Positions 51,634 through 64,000 of a stretch of DNA of 64,000 bases are shown one piece after another (position 1 is the stretch's first letter; each line of letters opens with the position of its first letter). Under the pieces are notes generated by a model that was not told the origin of the DNA, ran no database searches, and was given only the letters and a program-made list of their open reading frames with translations. Origin of the DNA: Pararhizobium gei (GTDB lineage Bacteria; Pseudomonadota; Alphaproteobacteria; Rhizobiales; Rhizobiaceae); contig NZ_CP119409.1 of NCBI RefSeq assembly GCF_029223885.1, forward strand, positions 2,940,001-3,004,000. The letters are read 5' to 3'. The translations under genes were made by a program, and so were the position numbers.

Positions 51634-52884
51634 TCAGGAAGACTGGGACGACCCGGTGCTCCGCCCTTCGGTTTTAGGACGAACCATTGTCAGGTAGACA
51701 ACAACCGCAATGCCGATAAAGACGGAGGCGAGCGCATAGGGCGCGCCGGCAAAACGGACGACCGCCCCTGGCGCGGTAAACAGATTGAAGACTTGGGCGA
51801 ACATCAGCGGCCCGAGAATCGTCGTGAAGCTGGCAATGCTCGACAGCGCTCCCTGCAGTTCGCCCTGCGCCGACGGCGGCACTTTTGCCGCAGCCAGACT
51901 GCGCAACGGCGGATCTGCAAGCGCTTCGAAACAGGTCAGCAGGATCACGGCATAGACCATCCAGCCCTCCACCGAGAGCGCGTAGCCGACCAGTGCCAGA
52001 CCGGTAAAGATCAGCCCTGCGGCCCCCGTTCGCCACTCGCCGAGAGCAGCGATCACCCTCGGCAAAACCACCGCCATGACAATGGCGCCGCAGACGCCGA
52101 AAATCCCGAGCGACAGGCCGATCTGCCCCTCGCTCCAATTGTAGCGGTAGGCCGACACGAAGGACCAGACCGCAGGGTAGACGGCATGCGCCTGCCACAG
52201 AAGGAAGAAAACCAGCAGCACCGGCCCGATGCCCGGATAGTTGCGCATCTGCTTCAACGCGCCCAGCGGATTGGCGCGCTTCCATTCGAACCGGCGGCGG
52301 TTGTGGCTCTCCAGCGTTTCCGGCAACAGGAACAGGGCGACAAGAAAATTCGCAAACGACAGTATCGCCGCGCCGTAGAAGGGAATACGCGGACCGAACT
52401 CCCCAAGCAGTCCGCCAAGCACGGGCCCAAGCGCAAATCCGGTGCCGAAAGCAATGCCGATCAGACCGAAATTCTTTGCCCGGTTGGTGTCGTCGCTGAC
52501 ATCGGCGAGGTAGGCGGCCGCTGTCGAAAAGCTGGCGCCGCTGATCCCCGCCAGCATGCGCCCGACGAACAGCATCCAGTAGCTTGCGGCCAGAGCGCAG
52601 ATGAGATTGTCGAGCGCGAAGGTGAGCACCGAGGCCAGAAGGACCGGACGCCGCCCGAACCGGTCGGACAGATTGCCGATCAGCGGCGCGAAAACGAACT
52701 GCATGCCGGAATACACCAGCAGCAGCCAGCCGCCATCGACCGCCGCCTCGCTAATCGTGTCGCCGGTCAGTTCCTTGAGAAACGCAGGCAGCACGGGCAT
52801 GATGATGGCGATGCCGACGATATCGAGGAAAAGAATGAGAAAGACAATCGTCAGACCGCGCCGCGCTGATTTGGGATCGATCAT
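51634..52884 (-). CDS. MFS transporter, TetA-like (TCR/Tet family)
   Basis: A 416-residue major facilitator with 12 membrane segments. It starts RRGLTIVFLILFLDIVGIAI, includes the GxxSDRxGRR motif A as IGNLSDRFGRRPVLLAS and motif C-like GLIGIAFGTGFALGPVLGG. The overall sequence is similar to class TetA(B/C/G) tetracycline exporters and their generic relatives. Real specificity cannot be read. ATG 52882-52884 is the start. The MATE gene follows in the same direction. Confidence 0.93.
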   Translation of the reverse strand: MIDPKSARRGLTIVFLILFLDIVGIAIIMPVLPAFLKELTGDTISEAAVDGGWLLLVYSGMQFVFAPLIGNLSDRFGRRPVLLASVLTFALDNLICALAASYWMLFVGRMLAGISGASFSTAAAYLADVSDDTNRAKNFGLIGIAFGTGFALGPVLGGLLGEFGPRIPFYGAAILSFANFLVALFLLPETLESHNRRRFEWKRANPLGALKQMRNYPGIGPVLLVFFLLWQAHAVYPAVWSFVSAYRYNWSEGQIGLSLGIFGVCGAIVMAVVLPRVIAALGEWRTGAAGLIFTGLALVGYALSVEGWMVYAVILLTCFEALADPPLRSLAAAKVPPSAQGELQGALSSIASFTTILGPLMFAQVFNLFTAPGAVVRFAGAPYALASVFIGIAVVVYLTMVRPKTEGRSTGSSQSS

Positions 52885-53045
52885 CGAACAGCCTTCTTAG
52901 CAACCCAATACGAAAAGAAACACAAGGCGAACATCGTAAGCCAATCTGCTGTAGCGAAACGTCAGGGCACAAACAATACGTGAACATTTCAATGTTCGTG
53001 ATGGATGGCTACGGAACATTGATGCGGCGGCCTTCGGAGCAGATG

Positions 53046-53939
53046 TCAGCGTCGGCCCTTGATGAAATCGACAAAGGCCCTGAGCGGCGGCGGCATGTGC
53101 TTGCGGCTGGCGTAGTACAGATAAGGCCCCGGAAAATCCTGCTGCCAGTCCTGCAGGATCGGCACGAGTTCACCGCGAGCGATGGACGGCGCCAGGAATT
53201 CTTCAAAGGTGGCGATGATGCCGAGCCCTGAAGCCGCGGCGCCGATCTCCAGCTCCAACGTATTGGCGATGACACGTGGGCGTGGCGAAATACGGATGGT
53301 TTCGTCGCCTCTCTCGAACTCCCATGACGACATCCTGCCGCTGGCGAAACGATGGCGAATGCAGGCGTGATCAAGCACCTCGCGCGGATGGCGCGGCTCG
53401 CCATTCGCCAGGAGATAGGCGGGAGAAGCCGCGGTCACGAAACGCTGCCGCCGCGGGCCGATCGGTACGGCGATCATATCCTTTTCCAGCCGCTCGTCGT
53501 AGCGCACGCCGGCATCGAAGCCGGCCGCGAGCACATCGATGAAACTGTCGTCGGCGCTGACCTCCAGGACGATGCCGGGATAGGCCTTGAGGAAGTCCGC
53601 CGCAATGTCAGGCAGAATGGCGCGGGCGACCACGGTTGCAACATTCAGCCGAAGCGTGCCGGTCGCGCTGTCGCGAAAGCGGTTTACATCCTCGAGCGCC
53701 GAAGCAACCTCTCCAAGCGCCGGAGACAGGCGTTCGATCAGTCGCTCGCCAGCCTCGGTCAGCGTGACGCTGCGGGTGGTGCGGTTGAGCAGGCGCAACC
53801 CAAGCCGTTCTTCCAGCCGCTTTAGTGCTTCGCTGAGAGACGAAGCCGAGACGCCCCGTCTTCGGGCCGCAGCCCGAAAGCTGCGCTCCTGTGCCACCGC
53901 GGTGAACGCGTCGAGATCGGCAAGGGGCAGATCGGTCAT
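53046..53939 (-). CDS. LysR family transcriptional regulator
   Basis: A 297-residue regulator. The HTH is MTDLPLADLDAFTAVAQERS then FRAAARRRGVSASSLSEALKRLEERLGLRLLNRTTRSV, a CrgA/YafC type. An effector-binding domain starts GTLRLNVATVVARAILPDI and continues AGFDAGVRYDERLEKDMIAVPIGP. ATG 53937-53939 is used since it begins the HTH. It is divergent from the aldo/keto reductase at 54053 with a 113-bp gap. LysR proteins near aldo/keto reductases commonly activate them. Confidence 0.92.
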   Translation of the reverse strand: MTDLPLADLDAFTAVAQERSFRAAARRRGVSASSLSEALKRLEERLGLRLLNRTTRSVTLTEAGERLIERLSPALGEVASALEDVNRFRDSATGTLRLNVATVVARAILPDIAADFLKAYPGIVLEVSADDSFIDVLAAGFDAGVRYDERLEKDMIAVPIGPRRQRFVTAASPAYLLANGEPRHPREVLDHACIRHRFASGRMSSWEFERGDETIRISPRPRVIANTLELEIGAAASGLGIIATFEEFLAPSIARGELVPILQDWQQDFPGPYLYYASRKHMPPPLRAFVDFIKGRR

Positions 53940-54052
53940 TGTACGAATTTCCAAACGGGGTGTGCAGTTGAGGCCGGATTATCGCACAAACGTCTTTCGG
54001 GTAAAACCACATTCAGCGACCCCGCCAAATGGCGGGCAACAGGAGACGCGCC

Positions 54053-55048
54053 ATGAAATATGTTCAACTCGGCAAGACCGGTCCTTCGGTTTCCACCCTC
54101 GGTCTCGGCTGTATGGGAATGTCCGGCCTCTATGGACCTTCCGACCGAAAGGAGAGCATCGCCACTATCCACGCTGCCATGGATGCCGGGATCACTCTCA
54201 TCGACACAGGCGATTTCTACGGCATGGGCCACAACGAAATGCTGATCGGCGAAGCAGCGAAGGGCGTTGACCGTGACAGGGTGGTCCTCAGCGTCAAAGC
54301 CGGCGCCCTGCGCGACGTGGCGGGCGGCTTCAACGGCATCGACAACCGTCCGGCCGCCCTGAAAAATTTTATAGCCTATTCCCTGCAACGGCTGGGCGTC
54401 GATTATATCGACATCTACAGGCCAGCACGGCTTGATCCCGATGTGCCGATCGAAGACACTGTTGGCGCCATCGCCGACATGATCAAGGCTGGCTATGTCC
54501 GCCATATCGGTCTTTCCGAGGTCGGCGCCGACACGATCCGCCGGGCTGCGGCTGTACACCCGATTGCCGATCTTCAGATCGAATATTCCCTGATATCGCG
54601 GGGCATAGAAGACACGATCCTGCCGGCCTGCCGCGAGCTCAGCATCGGCATCACCGCCTATGGCGTGCTCTCGCGTGGCCTGATCAGCGGCCACTGGCAA
54701 AAAGGCCATGGAACGACGGCCGGTGATTTCCGCGCCTTCAGCCCCCGTTTTCAGGAGGGCAATCTCGAAAGCAACCTTGCCCTGGTCGAGGCTTTGCGTG
54801 GTGTCGCCGAAACCAAGGGTGTCTCCGTGGCGCAGATTGCCATCGCCTGGGTGGCCGCTAAGGGCAGCGACATCGTGCCGGTGATCGGCGCCCGCACGGT
54901 CGAACGACTGGAGGAAGCGCTGGGGTCGCAGGCTGTGCATCTCAACCCAGGCGACCTGTCGGCTATCGACGCCGCTATTCCGAAAGACGCAGCTGCCGGT
55001 GGACGGTATCCGGAAGCGATGCTCGCGCACATGGATAGCGAGAAGTAG
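54053..55048 (+). CDS. aldo/keto reductase (catalytic His replaced)
   Basis: A 331-residue AKR of the YajO/Tas class. It begins [20 protein letters not shown], with [12 protein letters not shown] as the Asp and Tyr, VVLSVKAGA for the Lys, and SRGLISGH and [15 protein letters not shown] for NADP contact. The position equivalent to the tetrad His ([10 protein letters not shown] in the AKR at 57774) reads [10 protein letters not shown], so the His is Ala. Reductase efficiency could therefore be low or altered. ATG 54053 follows AGGAG, and a perfect 6-bp hairpin (54021-54036) lies just before the ribosome site. It is divergent from the LysR gene. Confidence 0.9.
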   Translation: MKYVQLGKTGPSVSTLGLGCMGMSGLYGPSDRKESIATIHAAMDAGITLIDTGDFYGMGHNEMLIGEAAKGVDRDRVVLSVKAGALRDVAGGFNGIDNRPAALKNFIAYSLQRLGVDYIDIYRPARLDPDVPIEDTVGAIADMIKAGYVRHIGLSEVGADTIRRAAAVHPIADLQIEYSLISRGIEDTILPACRELSIGITAYGVLSRGLISGHWQKGHGTTAGDFRAFSPRFQEGNLESNLALVEALRGVAETKGVSVAQIAIAWVAAKGSDIVPVIGARTVERLEEALGSQAVHLNPGDLSAIDAAIPKDAAAGGRYPEAMLAHMDSEK

Positions 55049-55061
55049 GCTGGCATTCGAA

Positions 55062-55095
55062 ACATCAATCGGCGGCCAAGGCCGCCGATTGATGT
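55062..55095. terminator. perfect 16-bp inverted repeat, probable bidirectional terminator
   Basis: ACATCAATCGGCGGCC (55062-55077) and GGCCGCCGATTGATGT (55080-55095) form a perfect 16-bp inverted repeat with a 2-bp spacer between two convergent genes. U-tracts are short on both sides, so it may halt transcription by stem strength or form a cruciform. Confidence 0.55.
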
Positions 55096-55134
55096 ATAAA
55101 AAGGGATGCGTGCGCAAAAGGTCATGGATTGACC

Positions 55135-55461
55135 CTAGCGAACGTATACGACCTTGCCGCCGTTCAACGCGGTCTGTACGCCGACCACATTGCGAAACGA
55201 GATCCCACGCCGTTGCAGAAGCGCGCGAATGGCTGGATTGGTCCGGATTTCCTCCTGCGCTTTTGCCAGGGTCCTTGCCGAAGGATGGCGGTAAATCGGT
55301 GAAACCTCCTGGTACTCGTCGTAACCGTAGTTGTCCCGGATGAGGATGACACTGATGCCCGACTCAAGTGCAAGGGCAGATTGTGCAAAAGCGGGAGCAA
55401 CAAAACTTGCAGAGGTTACCGCCAACGCGATGCAAAGCGTGGTTGACAGAATGATTTTCAA
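55135..55461 (-). CDS. small secreted protein, tandem paralogue B
   Basis: A 108-residue hypothetical protein. I start at TTG 55459-55461 because GGAG lies seven bases before it and the signal peptide begins there (KIILSTTLCIALAVTSASFV, cleavage near APAFAQS). The C-terminal half is paralogous to the neighbour: PIYRHPSARTLAKAQEEIRT, LLQRRGISFRNVVGVQT, NGGKVVYVR against YRYPSPEMVARAQNEIASDA, LNERNIQPHNVLAIQT, NGGKVIYAR. Function is unknown. It is probably periplasmic. Confidence 0.7.
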   Translation of the reverse strand: MKIILSTTLCIALAVTSASFVAPAFAQSALALESGISVILIRDNYGYDEYQEVSPIYRHPSARTLAKAQEEIRTNPAIRALLQRRGISFRNVVGVQTALNGGKVVYVR

Positions 55462-55498
55462 TTTCTTTCTCCTATAGTCGAGCCACTGGCGAGGTTTC

Positions 55499-55834
55499 TC
55501 AACGTGCATAGATGACTTTCCCGCCGTTCGCCGCAGTCTGGATAGCAAGCACGTTATGGGGCTGAATGTTCCGCTCGTTCAGATAATCCCTGATGACCGC
55601 GTCAGAAGCGATTTCGTTTTGCGCTCGAGCGACCATCTCCGGGGACGGATAACGATAGATGGACGGGATCTTTGCATCGTCGTCATGTTTGCCCCGCCCT
55701 ATGACAAAAGCGATAATCCCCGGTTGCGTCGGCTGACCGAACAAAATTGTGCCAAGCGACTCTGCTGCACCAGACGGCAAGGCCGTCATAGCCAGTCCCA
55801 CGCTGGCCAGTGCCAAGGCGATAACGTTACGCAT
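55499..55834 (-). CDS. small secreted protein, tandem paralogue A
   Basis: A 111-residue hypothetical protein with signal peptide MRNVIALALASVGLAMTALP, cleavage near SGAAES. The C-terminal half is the same as in the next gene: IYRYPSPEMVARAQNEIASD, VLAIQTAANGGKVIYAR. AAAGGAG precedes ATG 55832-55834. The two genes lie 37 bp apart on the same strand and look like a tandem duplication. No family name is recognised; the ending NGGKV(I/V)Y is the conserved part. Confidence 0.7.
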   Translation of the reverse strand: MRNVIALALASVGLAMTALPSGAAESLGTILFGQPTQPGIIAFVIGRGKHDDDAKIPSIYRYPSPEMVARAQNEIASDAVIRDYLNERNIQPHNVLAIQTAANGGKVIYAR

Positions 55835-56073
55835 ACGCGATGTCTCCTTTGGTAAAGCTTCTTTCACACCTTCCAAAGCGCTCGCAGCCCCTATGATAGG
55901 ATCGGGAGCACGGCGCACGGTTGGATGGTTCTGGAACCGTTCAAAGGAAGATATAGGTTTGGGCCATCTGTTTTGCGATTGAACACGGATCGACCAAGAA
56001 ACACTTTTTCTTGAGTACATGCCATATGCGCTGTCTGCCGCACCGTGACCACCGGCGCGGCAGACGAAAAATC

Positions 56074-57003
56074 TCAAATATCGGAATTGAACGTATCGCA
56101 GGACGAGAGTTTGCCGCTGTCGAAGCCGCGCTTGAACCAGGCCGAACGCTGTGCGGAAGTTCCATGGTTAAAGCTTTCAGGCACCACATAGCCCTGGGTA
56201 CGCTTCTGCAGCGTGTCATCGCCGATCTGTGTGGCAGCGTTCAGGGCCTCTTCCAGATCGCCCTTTTCCAGCAATCCTTTCTGTTCGGTGAACTTGCCCC
56301 AAATACCTGCGAAGCAATCCGCCTGCAGTTCGACGCGGATCGACATTAAGTTCGAATCGGCCTCGCTCATCCGCTGACGTTGCGCGTTCACCTTGGGCAG
56401 AATGCCGAGCAGGTTCTGCACATGGTGTCCGACTTCATGGGAAATGACATAGGCTTCCGCGAAATCGCCGGACGCGCCAAAACGTTGCGCCAGTTCATCG
56501 AAAAACGACATGTCGAGATAGACCTTCTGGTCTCCCGGGCAATAGAACGGGCCGCTGGCGGCGGACGCCGATCCGCAGGCCGAATCAATGCCATCGCGGA
56601 ACAGCACGAGCTTCGGCTCCTGATAGGTCTGGCCGCTGGCCTGGAAAATGCCGTTCCAGGTGTCTTCCGTCTCGGCGAGAACGGTCGATACGAAAGCCTT
56701 CGTTTCCTCTTCTGCCGCCGTACCGGTGGGCGCCGTGCCCTGCGTCTGCTCGTACCCGCCCGGACTGACGGAACCGCCTTCCATGACCTGAAGCAGGTCA
56801 ATGCCCATCATCTTCAAGCCGAAATAGATGACCACCAGGACGATGATGGTGCCGACGCTCATGCCGCCGCCTCGACCGCCGCCGCCAGGGAGTCGAAATC
56901 CGCCGCCGCGTCCAAAGGGACTGCCGCCCAGACCGCCGCGTGACGGGCTTGAGCCCCGAACATCCTCAACATTGCCCGACTGGCGGCGGCCTTTCCATTC
57001 CAT
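56074..57003 (-). CDS. YpfJ-type neutral zinc metallopeptidase (KPN_02809 family)
   Basis: A 309-residue membrane-anchored metalloprotease-like protein. It starts MEWKGRRQSGNVEDVRG, then a Gly/Arg-rich stretch, one transmembrane helix (VGTIIVLVVIYFGLKMMGID) and the periplasmic peptidase domain. The zinc motif HExxH is in AYVISHEVGHHVQNLLGI (about 190), with FFDELAQRFGASGDFAEAYV before it and ELQADCFAGIWG after, the Glu/Asp third ligand region. The role is unknown. It is alone on the minus strand. Confidence 0.93.
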   Translation of the reverse strand: MEWKGRRQSGNVEDVRGSSPSRGGLGGSPFGRGGGFRLPGGGGRGGGMSVGTIIVLVVIYFGLKMMGIDLLQVMEGGSVSPGGYEQTQGTAPTGTAAEEETKAFVSTVLAETEDTWNGIFQASGQTYQEPKLVLFRDGIDSACGSASAASGPFYCPGDQKVYLDMSFFDELAQRFGASGDFAEAYVISHEVGHHVQNLLGILPKVNAQRQRMSEADSNLMSIRVELQADCFAGIWGKFTEQKGLLEKGDLEEALNAATQIGDDTLQKRTQGYVVPESFNHGTSAQRSAWFKRGFDSGKLSSCDTFNSDI

Positions 57004-57245
57004 GACGATCTCCCGGTTTCATGCATAGCGGCGCTTGGGCCTGTATGGACTTACATATAACGCGGCACCGGGTGTTTTCTACAAGGTCTGACCGACAAAC
57101 TGACATTGCGGAAAACTTCCTCAAGACGGGCTGCGGCAGTTCGCAATCACGCCCGATGCGCCACGTCCGACCTGTCGATTTCCGAAGGTACCACCAGGAA
57201 ACATGCTAGGATCGGGCGACATCAATGCATGCCGGAGGGAAAACG

Positions 57246-57704
57246 ATGACTTTGACAATCATGGACAACAAGGGTTGTATCGATGTGCTGTCGAGCAATC
57301 ACATCGCCCATTTGGCATGCGTTCGCGACAACCGACCCTACGTCGTGCCAATTCAATACGCGTTCGACCCGCGCAATCTCTATATCTTTTCAATGCCGGG
57401 GCAGAAGATCGACTGGTTGCGGGACAACCCGAAGGCCTGCGTGCAGGTCACCGATATCAGGGACACGGGGGAATGGCGCAGCGTCGTCGTCGATGGCGAT
57501 TTTGAGGAATATCCGGACGGCGACCAGTGGCACGACGCACGGCTCCACGCGTGGTCCCTTTTGGAAAAGCGCGCGAACTGGTGGGAGCCCGGCAGTTTCA
57601 AGCCTGAGGCTCAAGCCGTCAGCGGCGACACCCTCGCCCCGGTCTTTTTCAGCGTCCGAATCGGCACCATGTCGGGCCGGCACTCGATCCCGGATGCGGC
57701 GTAA
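57246..57704 (+). CDS. pyridoxamine 5'-phosphate oxidase family (FMN-binding) protein
   Basis: A 152-residue FMN-binding split-barrel protein. It has ISSNH-type start CIDVLSSNHIAHLACVRDNRPYVVPIQYAFDPRNLYIFSMPGQKIDWLRDNPKACVQV (about 10-70), typical of the PNPOx-like and nitroreductase-like subfamily with FMN contacts. The start ATG 57246 follows GGAGGGAAAACG. Substrate unknown; heme- or F420-utilising relatives exist. It converges with the aldo/keto reductase gene at 57774. Confidence 0.82.
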   Translation: MTLTIMDNKGCIDVLSSNHIAHLACVRDNRPYVVPIQYAFDPRNLYIFSMPGQKIDWLRDNPKACVQVTDIRDTGEWRSVVVDGDFEEYPDGDQWHDARLHAWSLLEKRANWWEPGSFKPEAQAVSGDTLAPVFFSVRIGTMSGRHSIPDAA

Positions 57705-57773
57705 GCCCGTTGCTGCCTTTCCCTCCGCCTTCCGACGGGATCGCCCGCCGGAAGAATATCACGCCATCATTGC

Positions 57774-58970
<1,197 letters not shown>

Positions 58971-59060
58971 CTAGCCTGAAAAGACCATGCATGCGCCACC
59001 CGGCCGGTGATCCCTCACCCTGGCCGGTTTTTCGCGCAGCCTGAAAAGCGGATAGAGATC

Positions 59061-62546
<3,486 letters not shown>

Positions 62547-62555
62547 AAAAGGCGA

Positions 62556-62580
62556 CGGCTGCACCTGCTCGGTGCGGCCG
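62556..62580. terminator. candidate terminator hairpin after carB
   Basis: CGGCTGCACC (62556-62565) pairs with GGTGCGGCCG (62571-62580) with a single wobble and a 5-nt loop, 10 bp after the carB stop. There is no U-tract, so the call is weak. Confidence 0.4.
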
Positions 62581-62644
62581 TGTCTTCAGCGTCGTTGCCC
62601 CGGTAAATCGTGTTTCGTGCTGCGCTGAAAAGCGCAGCGGAATT

Positions 62645-64000
62645 TCAGTCGCGCCGCGCGTCCGATTTCCGGCTCTCGCTAACAGGATGCGGCGCGTCGT
62701 TCGGCTCCCAAACCCTGATGCAGTCGCGGCCGGCCGCCTTGGCGTGATACAGGGCTTCGTCAGCCCTGTTGATGATAATGGATGCGCTGATCGTCGTGCC
62801 CCCCGGCTCCGCAGTGACGATGCCGATGCTTGATGTCACGATGCCCTTCTCGCTCGCCAGGTGCGGCACCGCTTTCAGCTTTAAAACGGCCTGGAATCGG
62901 GAGGCGATCGCCACGGCTCCGGCCCGGTCCGTGTCGGGAAGCAGAATGGCAAACTCCTCGCCGCCGTAGCGCGCGACAGTATCATTCACTCTCACCTTGG
63001 TTTCCGCGAGGCAGGTCGCAAGAACGCGCAGACAGTCGTCACCTGCACTGTGACCATAATAGTCATTAAAGGCTTTGAAGCGATCGACATCCAGAAGGAT
63101 CAGGGAAACCGGGTTTCCGGACTGGAGTGATTTCGCGACGCTATGCTGCAATGCCTTGTCGAAGGCGCGGCGATTGGCCAGTCCGGTCAAACCGTCGGTG
63201 TCGGCCAATATTTTCAGGTGGTCGGCCTGCTTCATGAGGGCGATCTCGTTCGCCTTGAGCTGTGTTATGTCAGAGGCAACGACCAGCGATGTCCCATCTT
63301 CGGCGACACGTGTACGGATGCTCAGCCACCGGCCACTTTCGGTCTGGACCTCGAAATCGCTGTCCGTGCGGAAACTGGCGCCCCGCACGCGAATCTGCTC
63401 AAGTCTTTCTGCCGTGAGAACGCTCACGGCCTCCTTGTTCTGTATCGCGGCTTTCAGGAGCTCGGTGATGTGGACTCCGGGAACCTGAAGATCCGCCGTG
63501 CCGGGAAAATACTCGCGATAGCGGTCATTGCTGAAGACAAGACGACCGTCCTTGTCCAACATCGCCAAACCGTCCGACATCTCCTTCATCGCATGGGCGA
63601 GAAGGTTGCGGCTCGCAATCAATTCCGCTTCCAGCCGTTTACGCTCGGTAATATCGTGAGTAACGCCCGCAAGCCCGATTGGATGACCGCTCTCGTCGTA
63701 CAGCGGTACTTTCGATGTCGAAAACCAACGCTCCACGCCTTCGTTGTCGAGCCGCTCTTCCCTGTTCAAAATCGGCCGCCCGCTCGATATCAGCTCCTGT
63801 TCGTCCTCGAAAAGCTGCTTTGCGCGTTCCGGAGATGCAATGTCGGCGTCGGACAGACCGATCATGTCTCGAGGATTCTCAAAGCCATTATGGCGGGCGA
63901 CCTGATTATTGACGGTGCGGAAGCGGCTTTGCCTGTCTTTCACATAATAGAAGTCCGGGGACTGGCGCAACGCTGCGCGCAACAGATCGCGCTCCACCGT
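62645..64000 (-). CDS. PAS-domain diguanylate cyclase (partial, N-terminus outside window)
   Basis: At least 450 residues of a signalling protein. Two PAS-type domains come first: LRQSPDFYYVKDRQSRFRTV with WFSTSKVPLYDESGHPIGLAGVTHDITERK, then HAMKEMSDGLAMLDKDGRLV to SLVVASDITQLK. The GGDEF domain follows (DGLTGLANRRAFD, DVDRFKAFNDYYGHSAGDD, YGGEEFAILLPD). The RVND five residues before GGEEF fits the inhibitory RxxD site, so c-di-GMP synthesis with product feedback is expected. The only in-window start is a GTG at 63997 and the frame is open to the edge, so the gene almost certainly continues. It converges with carB. Confidence 0.93.
   Translation of the reverse strand, partial: TVERDLLRAALRQSPDFYYVKDRQSRFRTVNNQVARHNGFENPRDMIGLSDADIASPERAKQLFEDEQELISSGRPILNREERLDNEGVERWFSTSKVPLYDESGHPIGLAGVTHDITERKRLEAELIASRNLLAHAMKEMSDGLAMLDKDGRLVFSNDRYREYFPGTADLQVPGVHITELLKAAIQNKEAVSVLTAERLEQIRVRGASFRTDSDFEVQTESGRWLSIRTRVAEDGTSLVVASDITQLKANEIALMKQADHLKILADTDGLTGLANRRAFDKALQHSVAKSLQSGNPVSLILLDVDRFKAFNDYYGHSAGDDCLRVLATCLAETKVRVNDTVARYGGEEFAILLPDTDRAGAVAIASRFQAVLKLKAVPHLASEKGIVTSSIGIVTAEPGGTTISASIIINRADEALYHAKAAGRDCIRVWEPNDAPHPVSESRKSDARRD

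Overview
The window looks like chromosomal DNA of an alphaproteobacterium of the Rhizobiales, most likely a Rhizobiaceae member (Agrobacterium/Rhizobium relatives). The evidence is a rhizobial-type RpoD whose N-terminus reads [15 protein letters not shown]982 and DUF930 proteins, a dnaG / GatB-YqeY / carA neighbourhood with carB about 10 kb away, high G+C codon usage, and a CAU-anticodon tRNA of the isoleucine type. The species cannot be settled from sequence alone.

Layout. 1-6290: the end of a spermidine/putrescine-type ABC ATPase divergent from a GntR/FCD regulator, then a DUF982 protein, a sulfite-oxidase-like molybdoenzyme, a DbpA-type DEAD-box helicase and a TadG-like vWA pilus-assembly protein. 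6850-12944: a glycerophosphodiesterase and an amino-acid uptake/oxidation operon (FAD oxidase, fused permease-ATPase, binding protein), divergent from a LacI regulator. Two tandem perfect palindromes lie between them. 12980-18926: a surface-glycan cluster (GT39-like membrane transferase, GT29 sialyltransferase-like protein, remnant of a pyruvyltransferase, Stealth phosphotransferase, GT4-like and GT8-like transferases).

19058-31449 is accessory in character. It holds a solitary type I-E-like CRISPR repeat, a broken LigD ligase, several NTF2/SnoaL-fold proteins, a glucoamylase-family protein, AraC, LysR and TetR regulators, and a six-gene minus-strand redox operon (28124 to 24176). It ends in degenerate IS21 and IS701 remains beside tRNA-Ile2. 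The six-gene operon and the LysR gene are preceded by two near-identical promoters. In each, a palindromic operator fills the 17-bp -35/-10 spacer and a second copy covers the start site. The divergent TetR gene is the obvious candidate repressor, and this is the best candidate in the window for an undescribed regulated system.

31676-49235 is mostly core: SIMPL protein, small secreted proteins, YjbQ, DUF1428, cytochrome P450, DUF930 protein, rpoD, then an LprI-like protein, SDR, OsmC, recQ and acyltransferase inserted between rpoD and dnaG, then GatB/YqeY and carA. 49268-64000: hydrolase, MATE and MFS exporters, LysR with a divergent aldo/keto reductase, two tandem paralogous secreted proteins, YpfJ-type metallopeptidase, a PNPOx-fold protein, a second aldo/keto reductase, carB and a PAS-GGDEF diguanylate cyclase that runs off the window.

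All family assignments are from reading motifs and overall resemblance; no database search was run.
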